A stretch of 64,000 nt of DNA, from NCBI GenBank assembly GCA_002298125.1, contig DBMJ01000011.1, forward strand, positions 473,079 through 537,078. Reading direction: 5' to 3'. The DNA comes from Clostridium sp. UBA701. Lineage in GTDB: Bacteria > Bacillota > Clostridia > Clostridiales > Clostridiaceae. The notes beneath the pieces are model-generated. The model was not told the DNA's origin, searched no databases, and saw only the letters and a list, made by a program, of their open reading frames with translations. The number at the start of each line of letters is the position of its first letter. Positions within the stretch are counted from its first letter, which is position 1. A program made the translations under genes and the position numbers. Positions 27,301 to 35,921 of the stretch are shown here, in pieces.

Positions 27301-29234
27301 CAGAGGAGCTAGATATTTATCTATACCCTGAAAAATACCCCATAAATATTTCAAATTCACAGGACCTTCTATGCTTAAGAGAGAGCTTTTCTCCCTGCGA
27401 GGTTTATATGGTAGTAGGAAGTGATGTAATCCTCAATGCCTCCTCCTATAAAGCTGTGCCAGGTAAAAATTCTATTCACAGCTTCTCTCACATTATCTTT
27501 GAAAGAGGCAGCAATAAAAAGTTAAGAGAAGCGGCAAAGGTAATAAGAGGTGAGGTAAAATGGTTAACGCTTCCCTCAAAGTTCTTAGACATAAGCTCCA
27601 CTCAGATAAGAAATTATATAGATGAAAATAGAGATATATCCATTCTCATTGATCCCATGGCTCAGCAGTATATCTATGACAACGGCTTTTATCAAAGAGA
27701 GCCTCAGGATAAAGCCTCTATTAAGAGTCTCTCACTTAAAACTGAAGTTATAAATGAGGCCTCCGACTCCATTGTGGAAAAACTTACCTCCTTGGTGCCC
27801 TTTTGTACCGCAGAATTGCATAAGGTACTATTAGAGCACAGAAAAAAAGATTCTGGTCGAATAATGCTTTTGATAGATGATAATTCAAAGGAGGAAATAC
27901 TCGGTTTTGCAATGTTTCACTGGGCTAGATCAAGCAATCTCTACCATGAACTCAAGGATGTAGTTTTATCACAGCATGTAAGAGATGTAAGCTTTGGAAG
28001 AATACTTATGATAGATGTCTTTTATGTAAAAAATAATGATAAGAATAAAAATCTAGAACAGATACTGCTTACTGAGACACTGGCTTTTGCCATAGCAAGA
28101 GATTATGAATTTGCAATCTTTAGAAATATGTATGTAAACCTATGCTCCTCCAACATCTCAGATTTATTAGTGCATTATGGTTTTACTAAGCTGCCAACCC
28201 AAATGGATTCAAGTGAAGCATATATGGTGAACATGAGCAATCCCTGTGTACTAAATTTTGATGTGGAAAATCTGCTAAAGGAACCCTTTAGAAGTAACAA
28301 CAGGGTAAGAACAGCCATAGCAGCAACTAGGAAAAGGCTTCAGGAGGCGCTATGTAATCTATACCCTGGAGAGCTTATTCTTCCCTTTGACAGTGCTATG
28401 CTTCATCAGACTATGATAAGGAAGATATGCCAAGAGAATGAAGTACCTAAAGAGGTGTTAAATCCACGAACCCTAGGTACTGATATGTGCGTACCCTATG
28501 GAGATATTCTTCATCGATATGTTATACCAAACACTGTTACTAAGGCTCTTCATACAGAAAAATATTTTGAGCCTGCTATGGACTCCTTCTTTATTGCAGA
28601 AAGTCCTCACTATCTAAACCTTGAAACTCAGGTAAAGACGCTAAAGTCCTTTAACCGTTCAGTTATATTGGTAGATAATATACTCCATAAGGGCTATAGA
28701 ATGAAGGCCTTAGACCCTCTATTCAAGAAGGAGAACATTGTGGTTAAAAAAATACTTACGGGTATATTGTCTGGCAGAGGAAGAGATCTTATGGATATGC
28801 AGCATAGGGAGGTAGACAGTATTTATTTTATACCTAGGCTTAAGCTGTGGTTTAATGAAAATGCTCTTTATCCCTTTGTAGGAGGAGATTCTCTCTGGAG
28901 AGGCAGCTTCCCTGTTAGAAACCTTCTGCCCTCCATAAACTTAATTTTACCCTACACCTCACCTAAATTCATTGAAAATGCTTCTAGAGCTTCAGTTTAT
29001 GAATTATCTAAGGTGTGCCTTAAGAATTCTCTTCACATTCTTTCTGTGCTGGAGGAGGAATACCATCAAATAAATGAGAGAAATTTATGTCTGGCATCCC
29101 TAGGCCAAGTATTTACGGTACCAAGATGCCCAGATAAGGGTGTAAGCATGAGATATGATCTGTCTCTTAGCCCCTCACATTATTTAAAAAACGATTATGA
29201 GCTTCTAGGTAGGTTAGAGCAGGTAATATTATAA
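24357..29234 (+). CDS. 1625-residue fusion: HD + helical repeats + NMNAT-like nucleotidyltransferase + GNAT-like + PRTase-like domains
   Basis: Visible parts in order: an unassigned N-terminus (1-165); a YqeK-like HD phosphohydrolase (about 170-330) with VHYLSLYLARQL, AAHDIGK near 214, VNHSTWD near 256 and a distal YSD near 276; a HEAT-like helical region (about 420-915); a nucleotidyltransferase fold (about 923-1085) with FFPGTFDPF and ISSTQIRNYI, although the usual HxGH reads STSH; a GNAT-like region (about 1140-1290, ILGFAMFHWAR, LLVHYGF); and a phosphoribosyltransferase-like C-terminal half with RSVILVDNILHKGYRM near 1435. ATG 24357 follows GGTGAT; a longer frame to 24324 lacks a good site. 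First of three same-strand genes with 17- and 20-bp gaps. HD beside a NadD-like domain recalls the nadD-yqeK pair. Substrate and product are unknown. Soluble; no frameshift. Confidence 0.75.
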   Translation: MNTYCDIQSKISRKLLSQRWLLRYGLNKDIMEQHIKSTYFSQGLTSLLEDGDYSCSRVLKLCLPLLKLLCNGEEPENWLEHIYSYTLSKNFPEALEEELNPKLNLSCEVYLRLLRIVDDFQKLSEDNSWQSDYPMFFLSPEEEKALEYPSEYNAFMKSFKQDYVYEMMKLHMEVTGYNTLDHVCGVHYLSLYLARQLKELGLPLDLGRVSGAAAAHDIGKYACRGVEIKRVPYLHYYYTDLWFSKRGIIYIGNIAVNHSTWDLEFENLSLESLILIYSDFRVKNRYRDGRETMHLFTLKESFKVILDKLDNVDEAKRRRYRRVYCKLADFEDYLVSLGVNTQCPPKASVPCNPLKARPSYSLLMGEQIIEELKHLSIDHNIHLMYELRDEYALDTILEHARSEKDWKNLREYIRIFEEYTTYLTQNQKLQTIKFLYENTIHPEDDIRRHCAELMGNLIALYDEEYKKELPADVVPEENIPKSLTLFESYLDLFLFPTEKLAPIHRSWMGYSLSFFVQSFFAHCSKKMLPKYREILLNRYREKSYKSSEVQLFLLENIKYIPLEPFIEEDFIQVFDFLLSSLNKNNSTIRIEALEVIAHIAGSLPNSSTFREKIVEYLKAHTERCKVPAENFLKMKVCSSMGISELKPIFEINFKKDERLISDIFLSNLKTATEWIKKKIQVKLLLEQAMTNPRINPLHTAIHFCNLLKVSAVESVRSTAGFAILTLMPKLTLPERNEVAVELLRALEIEGHRFTEYIPPYLGQIILYLQPKEANEIIEDLMLKVKLAKPPVKALILKTIAIAISNYAPYRERFMETEEEYEARLKNMLGILLNGLGDYNVQVQQAAFSTLGKDIFGSKALCLNEKKKLFLYLAKKLLTLNTEKTPLAERGELLFLANAVALNSIYHFISDYSFNIGEITLSVPEKVAFFPGTFDPFSTSHKEIAKNIRNLGYEVYLAVDEFSWSKKTLPNELRRKIINMSVAEELDIYLYPEKYPINISNSQDLLCLRESFSPCEVYMVVGSDVILNASSYKAVPGKNSIHSFSHIIFERGSNKKLREAAKVIRGEVKWLTLPSKFLDISSTQIRNYIDENRDISILIDPMAQQYIYDNGFYQREPQDKASIKSLSLKTEVINEASDSIVEKLTSLVPFCTAELHKVLLEHRKKDSGRIMLLIDDNSKEEILGFAMFHWARSSNLYHELKDVVLSQHVRDVSFGRILMIDVFYVKNNDKNKNLEQILLTETLAFAIARDYEFAIFRNMYVNLCSSNISDLLVHYGFTKLPTQMDSSEAYMVNMSNPCVLNFDVENLLKEPFRSNNRVRTAIAATRKRLQEALCNLYPGELILPFDSAMLHQTMIRKICQENEVPKEVLNPRTLGTDMCVPYGDILHRYVIPNTVTKALHTEKYFEPAMDSFFIAESPHYLNLETQVKTLKSFNRSVILVDNILHKGYRMKALDPLFKKENIVVKKILTGILSGRGRDLMDMQHREVDSIYFIPRLKLWFNENALYPFVGGDSLWRGSFPVRNLLPSINLILPYTSPKFIENASRASVYELSKVCLKNSLHILSVLEEEYHQINERNLCLASLGQVFTVPRCPDKGVSMRYDLSLSPSHYLKNDYELLGRLEQVIL

Positions 29235-29251
29235 GCGAAGGAGGAATAATT

Positions 29252-30511
29252 ATGAAATACTACTCTTCAGGGGAAGCCCTGTATATCTGCAAGGATGAGA
29301 GTGCTAAAAGCATTCTAAAAAACACAGTACCATCACTATACCTTATAGAGGAGGAACAGGCAGCAAAATTCTCAGGCCCCATATATTTTATTTCCTCTGT
29401 TACCCCCTATGCTTCACGAGGATTAGCTATACTTAGTCATTCCTCACATCTATATGAAAAAGAAGGAGTAGAGCTGCTTAACATAGGAGAGCCTAAAGAA
29501 GCTATACCCACCTGGCTTTCCAATGCTATAAGCTCAAAAAAGGTATTTGCACTAAACCCCTCTTATGGTAAAAGTCTAGAGCTGCCTAAAAACAAGTGGA
29601 GGGTTAACATAGTAGGTTTAGGTGATGTGGGTGGCATACTAGCTTCTGGTCTTAGACTCCTTGGTGGAGATATTATAGAAACCTTGGGCTTATATGATTT
29701 AGATGAAGCTAAGACACATCGATGGGTAAAAGAATGTGGTCAAATTTCTAGTGTAAATGGGAATTATCCAAGGGTAACTGCAGTAGATAAAGAGGAACTA
29801 TATAATTGCGACCTTCTTGTGTTTTGTGTAACTCTTGCAATTCCTCCTCTAGGAACAGAAAACCTAGATGTGAGGCTTGTTCAGTTTAAGGGAAATGCAA
29901 AAATAGCAGCCTCCTATGCAGAGGAAGCTGCTCAAAAGAACTATAGGGGTATTTTTGCTGTGGTTTCAGATCCAGTGGACCTGCTCTGCTCTGCAGCACT
30001 AGAAGGAAGCCTTCGTGGCGGAGGGCTGCTTCCTGAGCAAATTAGGGGTTATGGTCTTGGCGTTATGAATGCCCGGGCACAGTATTATGCACTATTAAGC
30101 AGTGATTTACAGCATTATGCAGCAGAAGGCAGAGCCTTTGGTCCCCACGGAGAAGGTCTTATTATTGCAGACAGCATAGAAAATTATAATGAAGAGAAAT
30201 CCTTATATCTTACAGAAAAAGCTCAAAAGGCCAATCTTGAGATAAGAAAGCTGGGCTTTAAGCCCTACATTGCTCCTGCTCTCTCCTCTGGTGCCCTTAG
30301 TCTTTTAGACACCATGAGGGGAAATTGGAATTATAGCTCCACTTTTTTAGGAGGAGTGTTTTTTGGGTGCAAAAATGTCTTGCACTGTAATGCCGTTGAG
30401 CTTGAGACTCATAAGCTTCCAGATAAGCTTATGGCAAGACTTAAAAATACTTATAATTACCTGGGCAATCTATATGATGAGCAGCGTCTAAATACAAAAT
30501 CTATGCCTTAG
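29252..30511 (+). CDS. Lactate/malate dehydrogenase-like NAD(P)-binding protein
   Basis: A 419-residue protein with a unique N-terminal region (1-115) and a Rossmann domain starting WRVNIVGLGDVGG (dinucleotide-binding GxGxxG, 122-128). VVSDPVDLLC corresponds to the NPVDxxT segment of lactate/malate dehydrogenases, and FGPHGEG (His near 299) to the catalytic His motif GEHGD. So it is likely an NAD(P)-dependent 2-hydroxyacid or related dehydrogenase, but the N-terminal extension and divergence make the substrate unknown. AGGAGG precedes its ATG, 17 bp after the multidomain gene, which implies the same operon and pathway. Confidence 0.7.
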   Translation: MKYYSSGEALYICKDESAKSILKNTVPSLYLIEEEQAAKFSGPIYFISSVTPYASRGLAILSHSSHLYEKEGVELLNIGEPKEAIPTWLSNAISSKKVFALNPSYGKSLELPKNKWRVNIVGLGDVGGILASGLRLLGGDIIETLGLYDLDEAKTHRWVKECGQISSVNGNYPRVTAVDKEELYNCDLLVFCVTLAIPPLGTENLDVRLVQFKGNAKIAASYAEEAAQKNYRGIFAVVSDPVDLLCSAALEGSLRGGGLLPEQIRGYGLGVMNARAQYYALLSSDLQHYAAEGRAFGPHGEGLIIADSIENYNEEKSLYLTEKAQKANLEIRKLGFKPYIAPALSSGALSLLDTMRGNWNYSSTFLGGVFFGCKNVLHCNAVELETHKLPDKLMARLKNTYNYLGNLYDEQRLNTKSMP

Positions 30512-30531
30512 TTTGATATGGAGGTAATATA

Positions 30532-31569
30532 ATGGAGGATAAAATATATCTTGTCTCACCCTCTTCTCCCTCTTCAATACTTTCCTCTATGATTAGTGAG
30601 ATAAATCCCTATAAAACCATAGTAAGTCCTCTAGAGCTAATGGAAAGTAGCTGCAGAGCTGTGCTGTTTTCCTGTGAATTAAGTCCCTTAGGCTATGATT
30701 ATGAGATGCTTAAGTTTTTGGAGGAGCTTAAAAGCCATGATGCCAAGCTAAACCACTGCAGGGGTGCCCTACTTATTCATTCAAGCAGTGATCTCTACAC
30801 AAAGGACTTTGCCCAACAGATTATCTACCTGTTAAATTCCATGGGTATGTGCTTTATTGGTCACCCTCTAGTAGAAGCCACTTCAACCTTAAGGAATTTT
30901 GCAACCTGGCAGAAGACTCTTCCTCTATCCTTAGAAGAAATTGCTCTGCTACAGGCAAAAAAACTTGGATTAAGACTTAGGGAAGGTATTGTTTCCCATA
31001 AAAAGCCTGGTAAAATCACTGTACTTTACTCTTCGCCACATAAGTCATCAAACACCTTACAATTTTGGCACCTAGTAAAGGAGCACCTAGGTCAGTTTCA
31101 AATAGATGAAATACAGATTGAAAATGGCAAGGTGGTAGATTGTAAGGGCTGTTCCTATACCCTCTGTTTACACTATGGCAAACAACACAGCTGCTTTTAT
31201 GGTGGATTTATGGTAGAGGATATTCTCCCAGCCATAGAGCTATGTGATGTATTGTTATTTCTATGTCCAAACTACAATGACAGTATTTCAGCTAATCTAA
31301 CAGCTGTTATAAATCGTCTTACAGTGCTATATAACCTTATGAGCTTTCATACTAAGGCAGTCTTAGGCATAGTGGTGTCAGGAAACTCAGGAGGAGATTC
31401 CGTGGCAAAACAGCTTATTGGAGCTCTTAATATAAACAAAGGCTTTTATCTCCCTCCAAAGGCTGTCTTTACTGCCACCGCCAATGATCCTAACGATATC
31501 TGTAAAATACCCAATATTTTTGAATTAGCTGAGACTTATGCAGAGCAAATTAAAGCTATTCTAAAATAA
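30532..31569 (+). CDS. Flavodoxin-fold NAD(P)H-dependent oxidoreductase-like protein
   Basis: A 345-residue protein with two halves. The N-terminal half (1-150) looks like a degenerate flavodoxin-like fold (AVLFSCELSPLGYDYEM, ALLIHSSSDLYTK). The C-terminal half (about 158-345) is an NADPH-dependent FMN reductase-type domain: VLYSSPHKSSNTL matches the FMN phosphate loop, CPNYNDSISANL the ring contact, and CKGCSYTLC near 204 the Cys-rich segment of iron-sulfur flavoproteins, though spacing (CX2CX4CX8C) is not the standard one. Probably a flavin redox partner of the two genes upstream. GGAGG precedes the ATG; 20-bp gap. Confidence 0.7.
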   Translation: MEDKIYLVSPSSPSSILSSMISEINPYKTIVSPLELMESSCRAVLFSCELSPLGYDYEMLKFLEELKSHDAKLNHCRGALLIHSSSDLYTKDFAQQIIYLLNSMGMCFIGHPLVEATSTLRNFATWQKTLPLSLEEIALLQAKKLGLRLREGIVSHKKPGKITVLYSSPHKSSNTLQFWHLVKEHLGQFQIDEIQIENGKVVDCKGCSYTLCLHYGKQHSCFYGGFMVEDILPAIELCDVLLFLCPNYNDSISANLTAVINRLTVLYNLMSFHTKAVLGIVVSGNSGGDSVAKQLIGALNINKGFYLPPKAVFTATANDPNDICKIPNIFELAETYAEQIKAILK

Positions 31570-31593
31570 AAAATGAGCTTTGCTCATTTTTTT
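31568..31593. terminator. Bidirectional intrinsic terminator
   Basis: AAAAAATGAGC pairs with GCTCATTTTTT around a 3-nt loop. It ends the three-gene operon and the convergent gene that stops at 31597. Confidence 0.85.
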
Positions 31594-31596
31594 ATT

Positions 31597-32421
31597 TTAT
31601 GCTTTTATCTTTGATATTCTCTCTTCAATAACCTTATTCTGATTAGTGTTAAAAAACTTCATGTACTGAGGAGTGCTCATGTTGATTACAGGCTCATAGG
31701 TCTTTATAACCTTTTTAAAATAAGAAATTTGATAATCCAGTTTAAAAAGTGGAGAGGTCATTCTTGAGTTAAACCTGTTAGACCATTTCTTTCTTTTCTT
31801 TGTAGCAGCTGACTTCACATCATCTAGATAATAGCCTGCAAAGCTTATGGTCTTTACATTTTCAAAATTACGTTTCATAACCTCTTCATATTTAGCATAG
31901 GCACTATGGAGTATAAGGTCGTTAAAGCCATTTGCTCCACCTTCCTTTTCCAAATTTTCAAGGATGTCTTTAAGTTCCTTTATGCTATCATTCATATCCA
32001 TCTTAGTTTTAAATATCCTTATCATAAGCTTCTTTAGCTCTTCTGCAGCATGCAGCTTTTCTTCCTTTTGGAGTAATTCAAGAGCTTTATCTATTTCAGC
32101 ATAGTCAAGCTTATCCTTCTCTACGTCCATTTTCTCTCTTAAAGCCTTCAGAATGTATAGACTGCTACTTTTGTCAAAAAATATCTCGTTAAAATATCCC
32201 AACCTACATAGCTCTCTAGTGATATTTTTATCTAGAACTATCTCATCTCTTTCATTGAGATAGATATAGCCTAGTGAGCTCTTTTGCAGCCCCATCATTT
32301 CCTTTTTCTCAAAGGTCACTTCCTTATATACGCTGCCGTTATAGCTTAATAAACATGTTATTCTTGCCTTTTCTCCACGTTCTATATAGGTGTTAATAAT
32401 GTCCGGAGCAGAATTATTCAT
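31597..32421 (-). CDS. Hypothetical protein, 274 residues
   Basis: A charged soluble protein, largely helical: an N-terminal beta-rich part (1-75, RITCLLSYNGSVYKEVTF), then long Lys/Glu-rich helices that could form coiled coils (ELLQKEEKLHAAEELKKL, SIKELKDILENLEKEGG) and a basic C-terminus (AATKKRKKWSNRFNSR). No Cys-rich motif, signal peptide or membrane helix. A strong GGAGG precedes the ATG. It stands alone between two terminators. I do not recognise the family. Confidence 0.7.
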   Translation of the reverse strand: MNNSAPDIINTYIERGEKARITCLLSYNGSVYKEVTFEKKEMMGLQKSSLGYIYLNERDEIVLDKNITRELCRLGYFNEIFFDKSSSLYILKALREKMDVEKDKLDYAEIDKALELLQKEEKLHAAEELKKLMIRIFKTKMDMNDSIKELKDILENLEKEGGANGFNDLILHSAYAKYEEVMKRNFENVKTISFAGYYLDDVKSAATKKRKKWSNRFNSRMTSPLFKLDYQISYFKKVIKTYEPVINMSTPQYMKFFNTNQNKVIEERISKIKA

Positions 32422-32516
32422 ATGTTTTTTCCTCCATTAAAATATAATTGTACTTGCTCTTATTATGAGGCACTTTAAAATTCTTCAATATTATTAGTTT
32501 TATTATATCAGAAAAG

Positions 32517-32549
32517 AAAAATGCAGAGAAGTTATTCTCCCTGCATTTT
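32517..32549 (-). terminator. Intrinsic terminator after iorB
   Basis: On the minus strand AAAATGCAG pairs with CTGCATTTT, with an inner GGAGA/TCTCT-like extension, followed by TTTCTTTTC. Confidence 0.75.
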
Positions 32550-32596
32550 CTGACCGTACTATTATAATAGCCGGTGACACATCATCTCTTAGTTGT

Positions 32597-33172
32597 CTAT
32601 GCGTTTATTCCTCTTCTTAGGGCGGTCTTGTTGAGCTCTACTGCCTTCTCAGGTACCAGAGTCTCAATAACCTCATCCCAATTAAGGTTATGAAGACCTA
32701 ATGCCTTAATTAAAGCTCCCAAAAGTACCACGTTTTGTGCTTTTATATTGCCAAGCTCCTCTGCAATTTCTGCAGCGTTTACTATAAGAGTATTTTCTAC
32801 TGTTGACTTTAATCTATCATTTACATTTTCAGGATATTTATCCTGACCAATAAGCACTGTAACTGGATGAATCTCATAATCATTTACAACTAAATTTCCA
32901 CCCTTTTTAAGGTAGCTTACCCATCGAGCTGCCTCACTCTTCTCGAAAGCTACAATTACATCTGCATCTCCCTGCTCAATTAATGGAGAATAGACCTTGT
33001 TTCCGTATCTAACCTGGGTAGTAACACTTCCTCCTCTTTGAGCCATACCATGCACTTCTGACATTTTAACGTCAAAACCATTTTTCATAAGTCCTTCAGA
33101 TAGTATTTTTGAAGCCAGTATAGTACCTTGTCCACCAACACCTACAAATAAAATGCTTTTATTCTTATCCAT
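32597..33172 (-). CDS. iorB: Indolepyruvate:ferredoxin oxidoreductase, beta subunit
   Basis: The gamma/beta-type POR subunit: ILFVGVGGQGTILASKIL at the start, VHGMAQRGGSVTTQVRYG, and IVAFEKSEAARW. With IorA it oxidatively decarboxylates aryl-2-oxoacids (indolepyruvate, phenylpyruvate) to acyl-CoA with reduced ferredoxin, part of aromatic amino-acid fermentation. A frame open to 33184 exists, but ATG 33172 starts one base after the iorA stop, a coupled arrangement with GGGTTGGTG upstream, so it is preferred (191 residues). Confidence 0.92.
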   Translation of the reverse strand: MDKNKSILFVGVGGQGTILASKILSEGLMKNGFDVKMSEVHGMAQRGGSVTTQVRYGNKVYSPLIEQGDADVIVAFEKSEAARWVSYLKKGGNLVVNDYEIHPVTVLIGQDKYPENVNDRLKSTVENTLIVNAAEIAEELGNIKAQNVVLLGALIKALGLHNLNWDEVIETLVPEKAVELNKTALRRGINA

Positions 33173-33173
33173 A

Positions 33174-34934
33174 CTATTCACCAACCCTCTCTATGGCGTT
33201 GAACTTACATACCTGTTTACACAGAGTACATCCGTTACACATATTTTTGTCTATGCTTACCACATTATTCTTGAAGGAAAGTGCTGGACATCCTGTCCTT
33301 AAGCAAGCCTTACACTTCTTACAATTTTCAGGTATGGTTCTGCACTTCATGTTAGCTCTCTTTTTAATAACATCCTTAATTAACGCACAAGGCTGTTTTG
33401 TAATTATTACAAAGGGTTCAGTACTGTTGTAAGCTTCCTTTACTGCTGCTTCAGTTTCTGCAAGCTTATAGGGATCAACCACTCTGATATTTTCTGGTTT
33501 TATTCCTATAGCTAAAACTAATTCCTCTATGTCTATCATAGGAGCAGGTTTACCTTGAAGAGTTTTTCCTGTTCCAGGGTTCTCCTGATGTCCTGTCATT
33601 CCAGTGATTCTATTATCTAGTATAACTGTTACTATAGGGCTGTTATTGTATACTGCATTTATTAGTCCTGTTACACCTGAATGAAAGAAGGTGGAATCTC
33701 CAATAAAGGAGAATATCTTACCCTGTCTATCACCCATAAGATTTGCCTTCTGAATACCTATTCCGCCAGATATGGATGCACCCATACAGATTACAGTATC
33801 AGTAACATTAAGTGGTGCCATCATACCTAGTGTATAACAGCCTATATCTCCAGAGGCTACTACATCCTTGTATTTTGACACTGCATGGAATATTCCTCGA
33901 TGAGGACATCCTGGACATAATACTGGTGGTCTTGCTGGAGCTTTAACATCTGTACTGTAGGTAACAGGTTTTGCCTCCTTAAGCAGTGCCTTTCTTATTA
34001 TATCAGGATTTAATTCTCCACAGATTGGTATAAGCTCTTTACCTATACAGGAAATTCCCATAGCCTTTACAGCAGTTTCAATATAGGGATCATTTTCTTC
34101 AATGATGTATATTTTATCTACATTGCTTGAAAATTCTCTAATCATTTCATCTGGGAGAGGATAGCTCAGTCCTATCTTTAAATAGCTAGCATCGTCTCCA
34201 AAGACTTCCTTAGCATATTGATAAGAAATTCCACTAGTTATTATTCCAATTTTCTTATTGCCATATTCCACTGAGTTTAAGGAGCAGTTGTTAGAGTACT
34301 TTCTTAGTGCTTCTAATCTCTCCTCAACTTCAAAATGCTTTGCTCTTGCATGGGCTGGTATCATTACATATTTCTGAATATTTTTAGTGTAAGGCTTAAC
34401 TCCTACCTTATTCACTTCACCAAGCTCCACTATGGTCTTTGAATGAGATATTCTAGTAGTACTTCTAAATAAAACCACAGTATCAAACTTCTCACTAATC
34501 TCAAAAGCCATTTTCATAAAGTCCTTACATTCCTGTGAATCAGAAGGCTCTACCATAGCTACCTTTGCATGAGGTGCATAGTATCTATTGTCTTGTTCGT
34601 TCTGAGAAGAATGCATTCCTGGGTCATCTGCAGTTACAACTACAAAGCCGCCGTTTACACCCTCATAGGCCATGGTAAACAGTGGATCAGCAGCAACATT
34701 TAATCCAACATGCTTCATGGTGGTAAGACTTCTTGCTCCCCCTATGGAAGCTCCTGCTGCCACTTCAAATGCTACCTTTTCATTAGGTGCCCATTCAGCA
34801 TAAACACCCTCATAGGGAGCAAAATTCTCCAATATTTCAGTACTTGGAGTTCCCGGATAAGCTGATGCTACAGTACAGCCTGCTTCATAGGCACCTCTAG
34901 CCATAGCTTCATTACCAGACATAATAACTTTCAT
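33174..34934 (-). CDS. iorA: Indolepyruvate:ferredoxin oxidoreductase, alpha subunit
   Basis: A 586-residue subunit: pyrimidine-binding domain (1-180, starting VIMSGNEAMARGAYEAG), a middle transketolase-C-like domain, TPP-binding domain (about 335-520, CPGCPHRGIFHAV, GDSTFFHSG, GMTGHQENPGTG), and a C-terminal 2[4Fe-4S] ferredoxin module with CKKCKACLRTGCP and CNGCTLCKQVC. It uses thiamine diphosphate and passes electrons to ferredoxin. GGAGG precedes the ATG. It lies between ptb (61 bp upstream) and iorB. Confidence 0.95.
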   Translation of the reverse strand: MKVIMSGNEAMARGAYEAGCTVASAYPGTPSTEILENFAPYEGVYAEWAPNEKVAFEVAAGASIGGARSLTTMKHVGLNVAADPLFTMAYEGVNGGFVVVTADDPGMHSSQNEQDNRYYAPHAKVAMVEPSDSQECKDFMKMAFEISEKFDTVVLFRSTTRISHSKTIVELGEVNKVGVKPYTKNIQKYVMIPAHARAKHFEVEERLEALRKYSNNCSLNSVEYGNKKIGIITSGISYQYAKEVFGDDASYLKIGLSYPLPDEMIREFSSNVDKIYIIEENDPYIETAVKAMGISCIGKELIPICGELNPDIIRKALLKEAKPVTYSTDVKAPARPPVLCPGCPHRGIFHAVSKYKDVVASGDIGCYTLGMMAPLNVTDTVICMGASISGGIGIQKANLMGDRQGKIFSFIGDSTFFHSGVTGLINAVYNNSPIVTVILDNRITGMTGHQENPGTGKTLQGKPAPMIDIEELVLAIGIKPENIRVVDPYKLAETEAAVKEAYNSTEPFVIITKQPCALIKDVIKKRANMKCRTIPENCKKCKACLRTGCPALSFKNNVVSIDKNMCNGCTLCKQVCKFNAIERVGE

Positions 34935-34995
34935 GAAATTTTCCTCCTCATCCCTATTAGAAAATACTAAATAATCTGATCTAAATAAAATTTTT

Positions 34996-35895
34996 CTAAG
35001 CAGATATCACTGCTCCCAAGGCTATAGAGTATAGCTTGGACATAGCTGTGTCTGCACGAGAAACAAGTACCACTGGGCACTTCGCTCCCATTATAACTCC
35101 TGCATTTTCACCCTTGCCAAAGTAAGTTATAGCTTTGCCAAGAAAGTTTGCAGCTTCTATAGTTGGTGCTAATAAGATGTCTGCATCTCCTGCCACAGGA
35201 CTAATTATCCCCTTATGCTCAGCAGCTTCCTTAGAAATAGCATTATCTAATCCCAAAGGCCCATCAATAATGCATCCCTTAATCTGTCCCCTAGCATTCA
35301 TTTTAGATAGAATTGAAGCATCCACTGTTGCCTGCATGGATGGATTTACAATCTCAGCAGCACATATAGGTGCCACCTTTGGAGTAGCTATGCCCAATTT
35401 ATGAGCCACAGCCACAGCATTGTTAACAATGGATACCTTCTCCTTAAGTTCTGGATAGGTAACCATGCCTCCATCCGTCAGGAACAACAGCTTGTGATAG
35501 GTAGGTGCATCGTATATCATAACATGAGAAAGCAGTTCTCCCCCTCTTAAACCAGCTTCCTTATTTAAAACAGCTCTTAGTAAATCCCCCGTACCAATGA
35601 GCCCCTTCATGATATAGTGTGCTCTACCCTTTGATACCTGTTCTACTGCTACTGCAGCAGACTTTAAAATATCAGGTTCGTCAATGATCTCAATATTGGT
35701 CAAATCTATATTATTGGTTTTTGAAACAAATTCAATTTTTTCTCTGTCCCCCACTAAGATGGCATCTACCAGATTGAGCCTTACTGCTTCCGAAACTGCT
35801 GTAAGCACTTCCTTATCCTGGGCAGCAGCTACAGAAATAGTCTTCTTTTCCAACTTCTTCGCCCACTCAATGAGGTCCTTAAGATGTTTAACCAT
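34996..35895 (-). CDS. ptb: Phosphate butyryltransferase (phosphotransacylase)
   Basis: A 299-residue PTA/PTB-family enzyme, closer to Ptb than to Pta in length and motifs (HYIMKGLIGTGDLLRAVLN, LSHVMIYD, LLFLTDGGM, IDGPLGLDNAIS, ADILLAPTIEAANFLGK). It exchanges the CoA of butyryl-CoA or branched acyl-CoA for phosphate, giving acyl-phosphate for substrate-level ATP formation. No butyrate kinase gene is adjacent; the next genes are iorAB, so the acyl-CoA supplied may be an aryl- or branched-chain one. AGGGAG precedes the ATG. Confidence 0.92.
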   Translation of the reverse strand: MVKHLKDLIEWAKKLEKKTISVAAAQDKEVLTAVSEAVRLNLVDAILVGDREKIEFVSKTNNIDLTNIEIIDEPDILKSAAVAVEQVSKGRAHYIMKGLIGTGDLLRAVLNKEAGLRGGELLSHVMIYDAPTYHKLLFLTDGGMVTYPELKEKVSIVNNAVAVAHKLGIATPKVAPICAAEIVNPSMQATVDASILSKMNARGQIKGCIIDGPLGLDNAISKEAAEHKGIISPVAGDADILLAPTIEAANFLGKAITYFGKGENAGVIMGAKCPVVLVSRADTAMSKLYSIALGAVISA

Positions 35896-35921
35896 TATAG
35901 TTCTCCCTTCTAAATCACATA

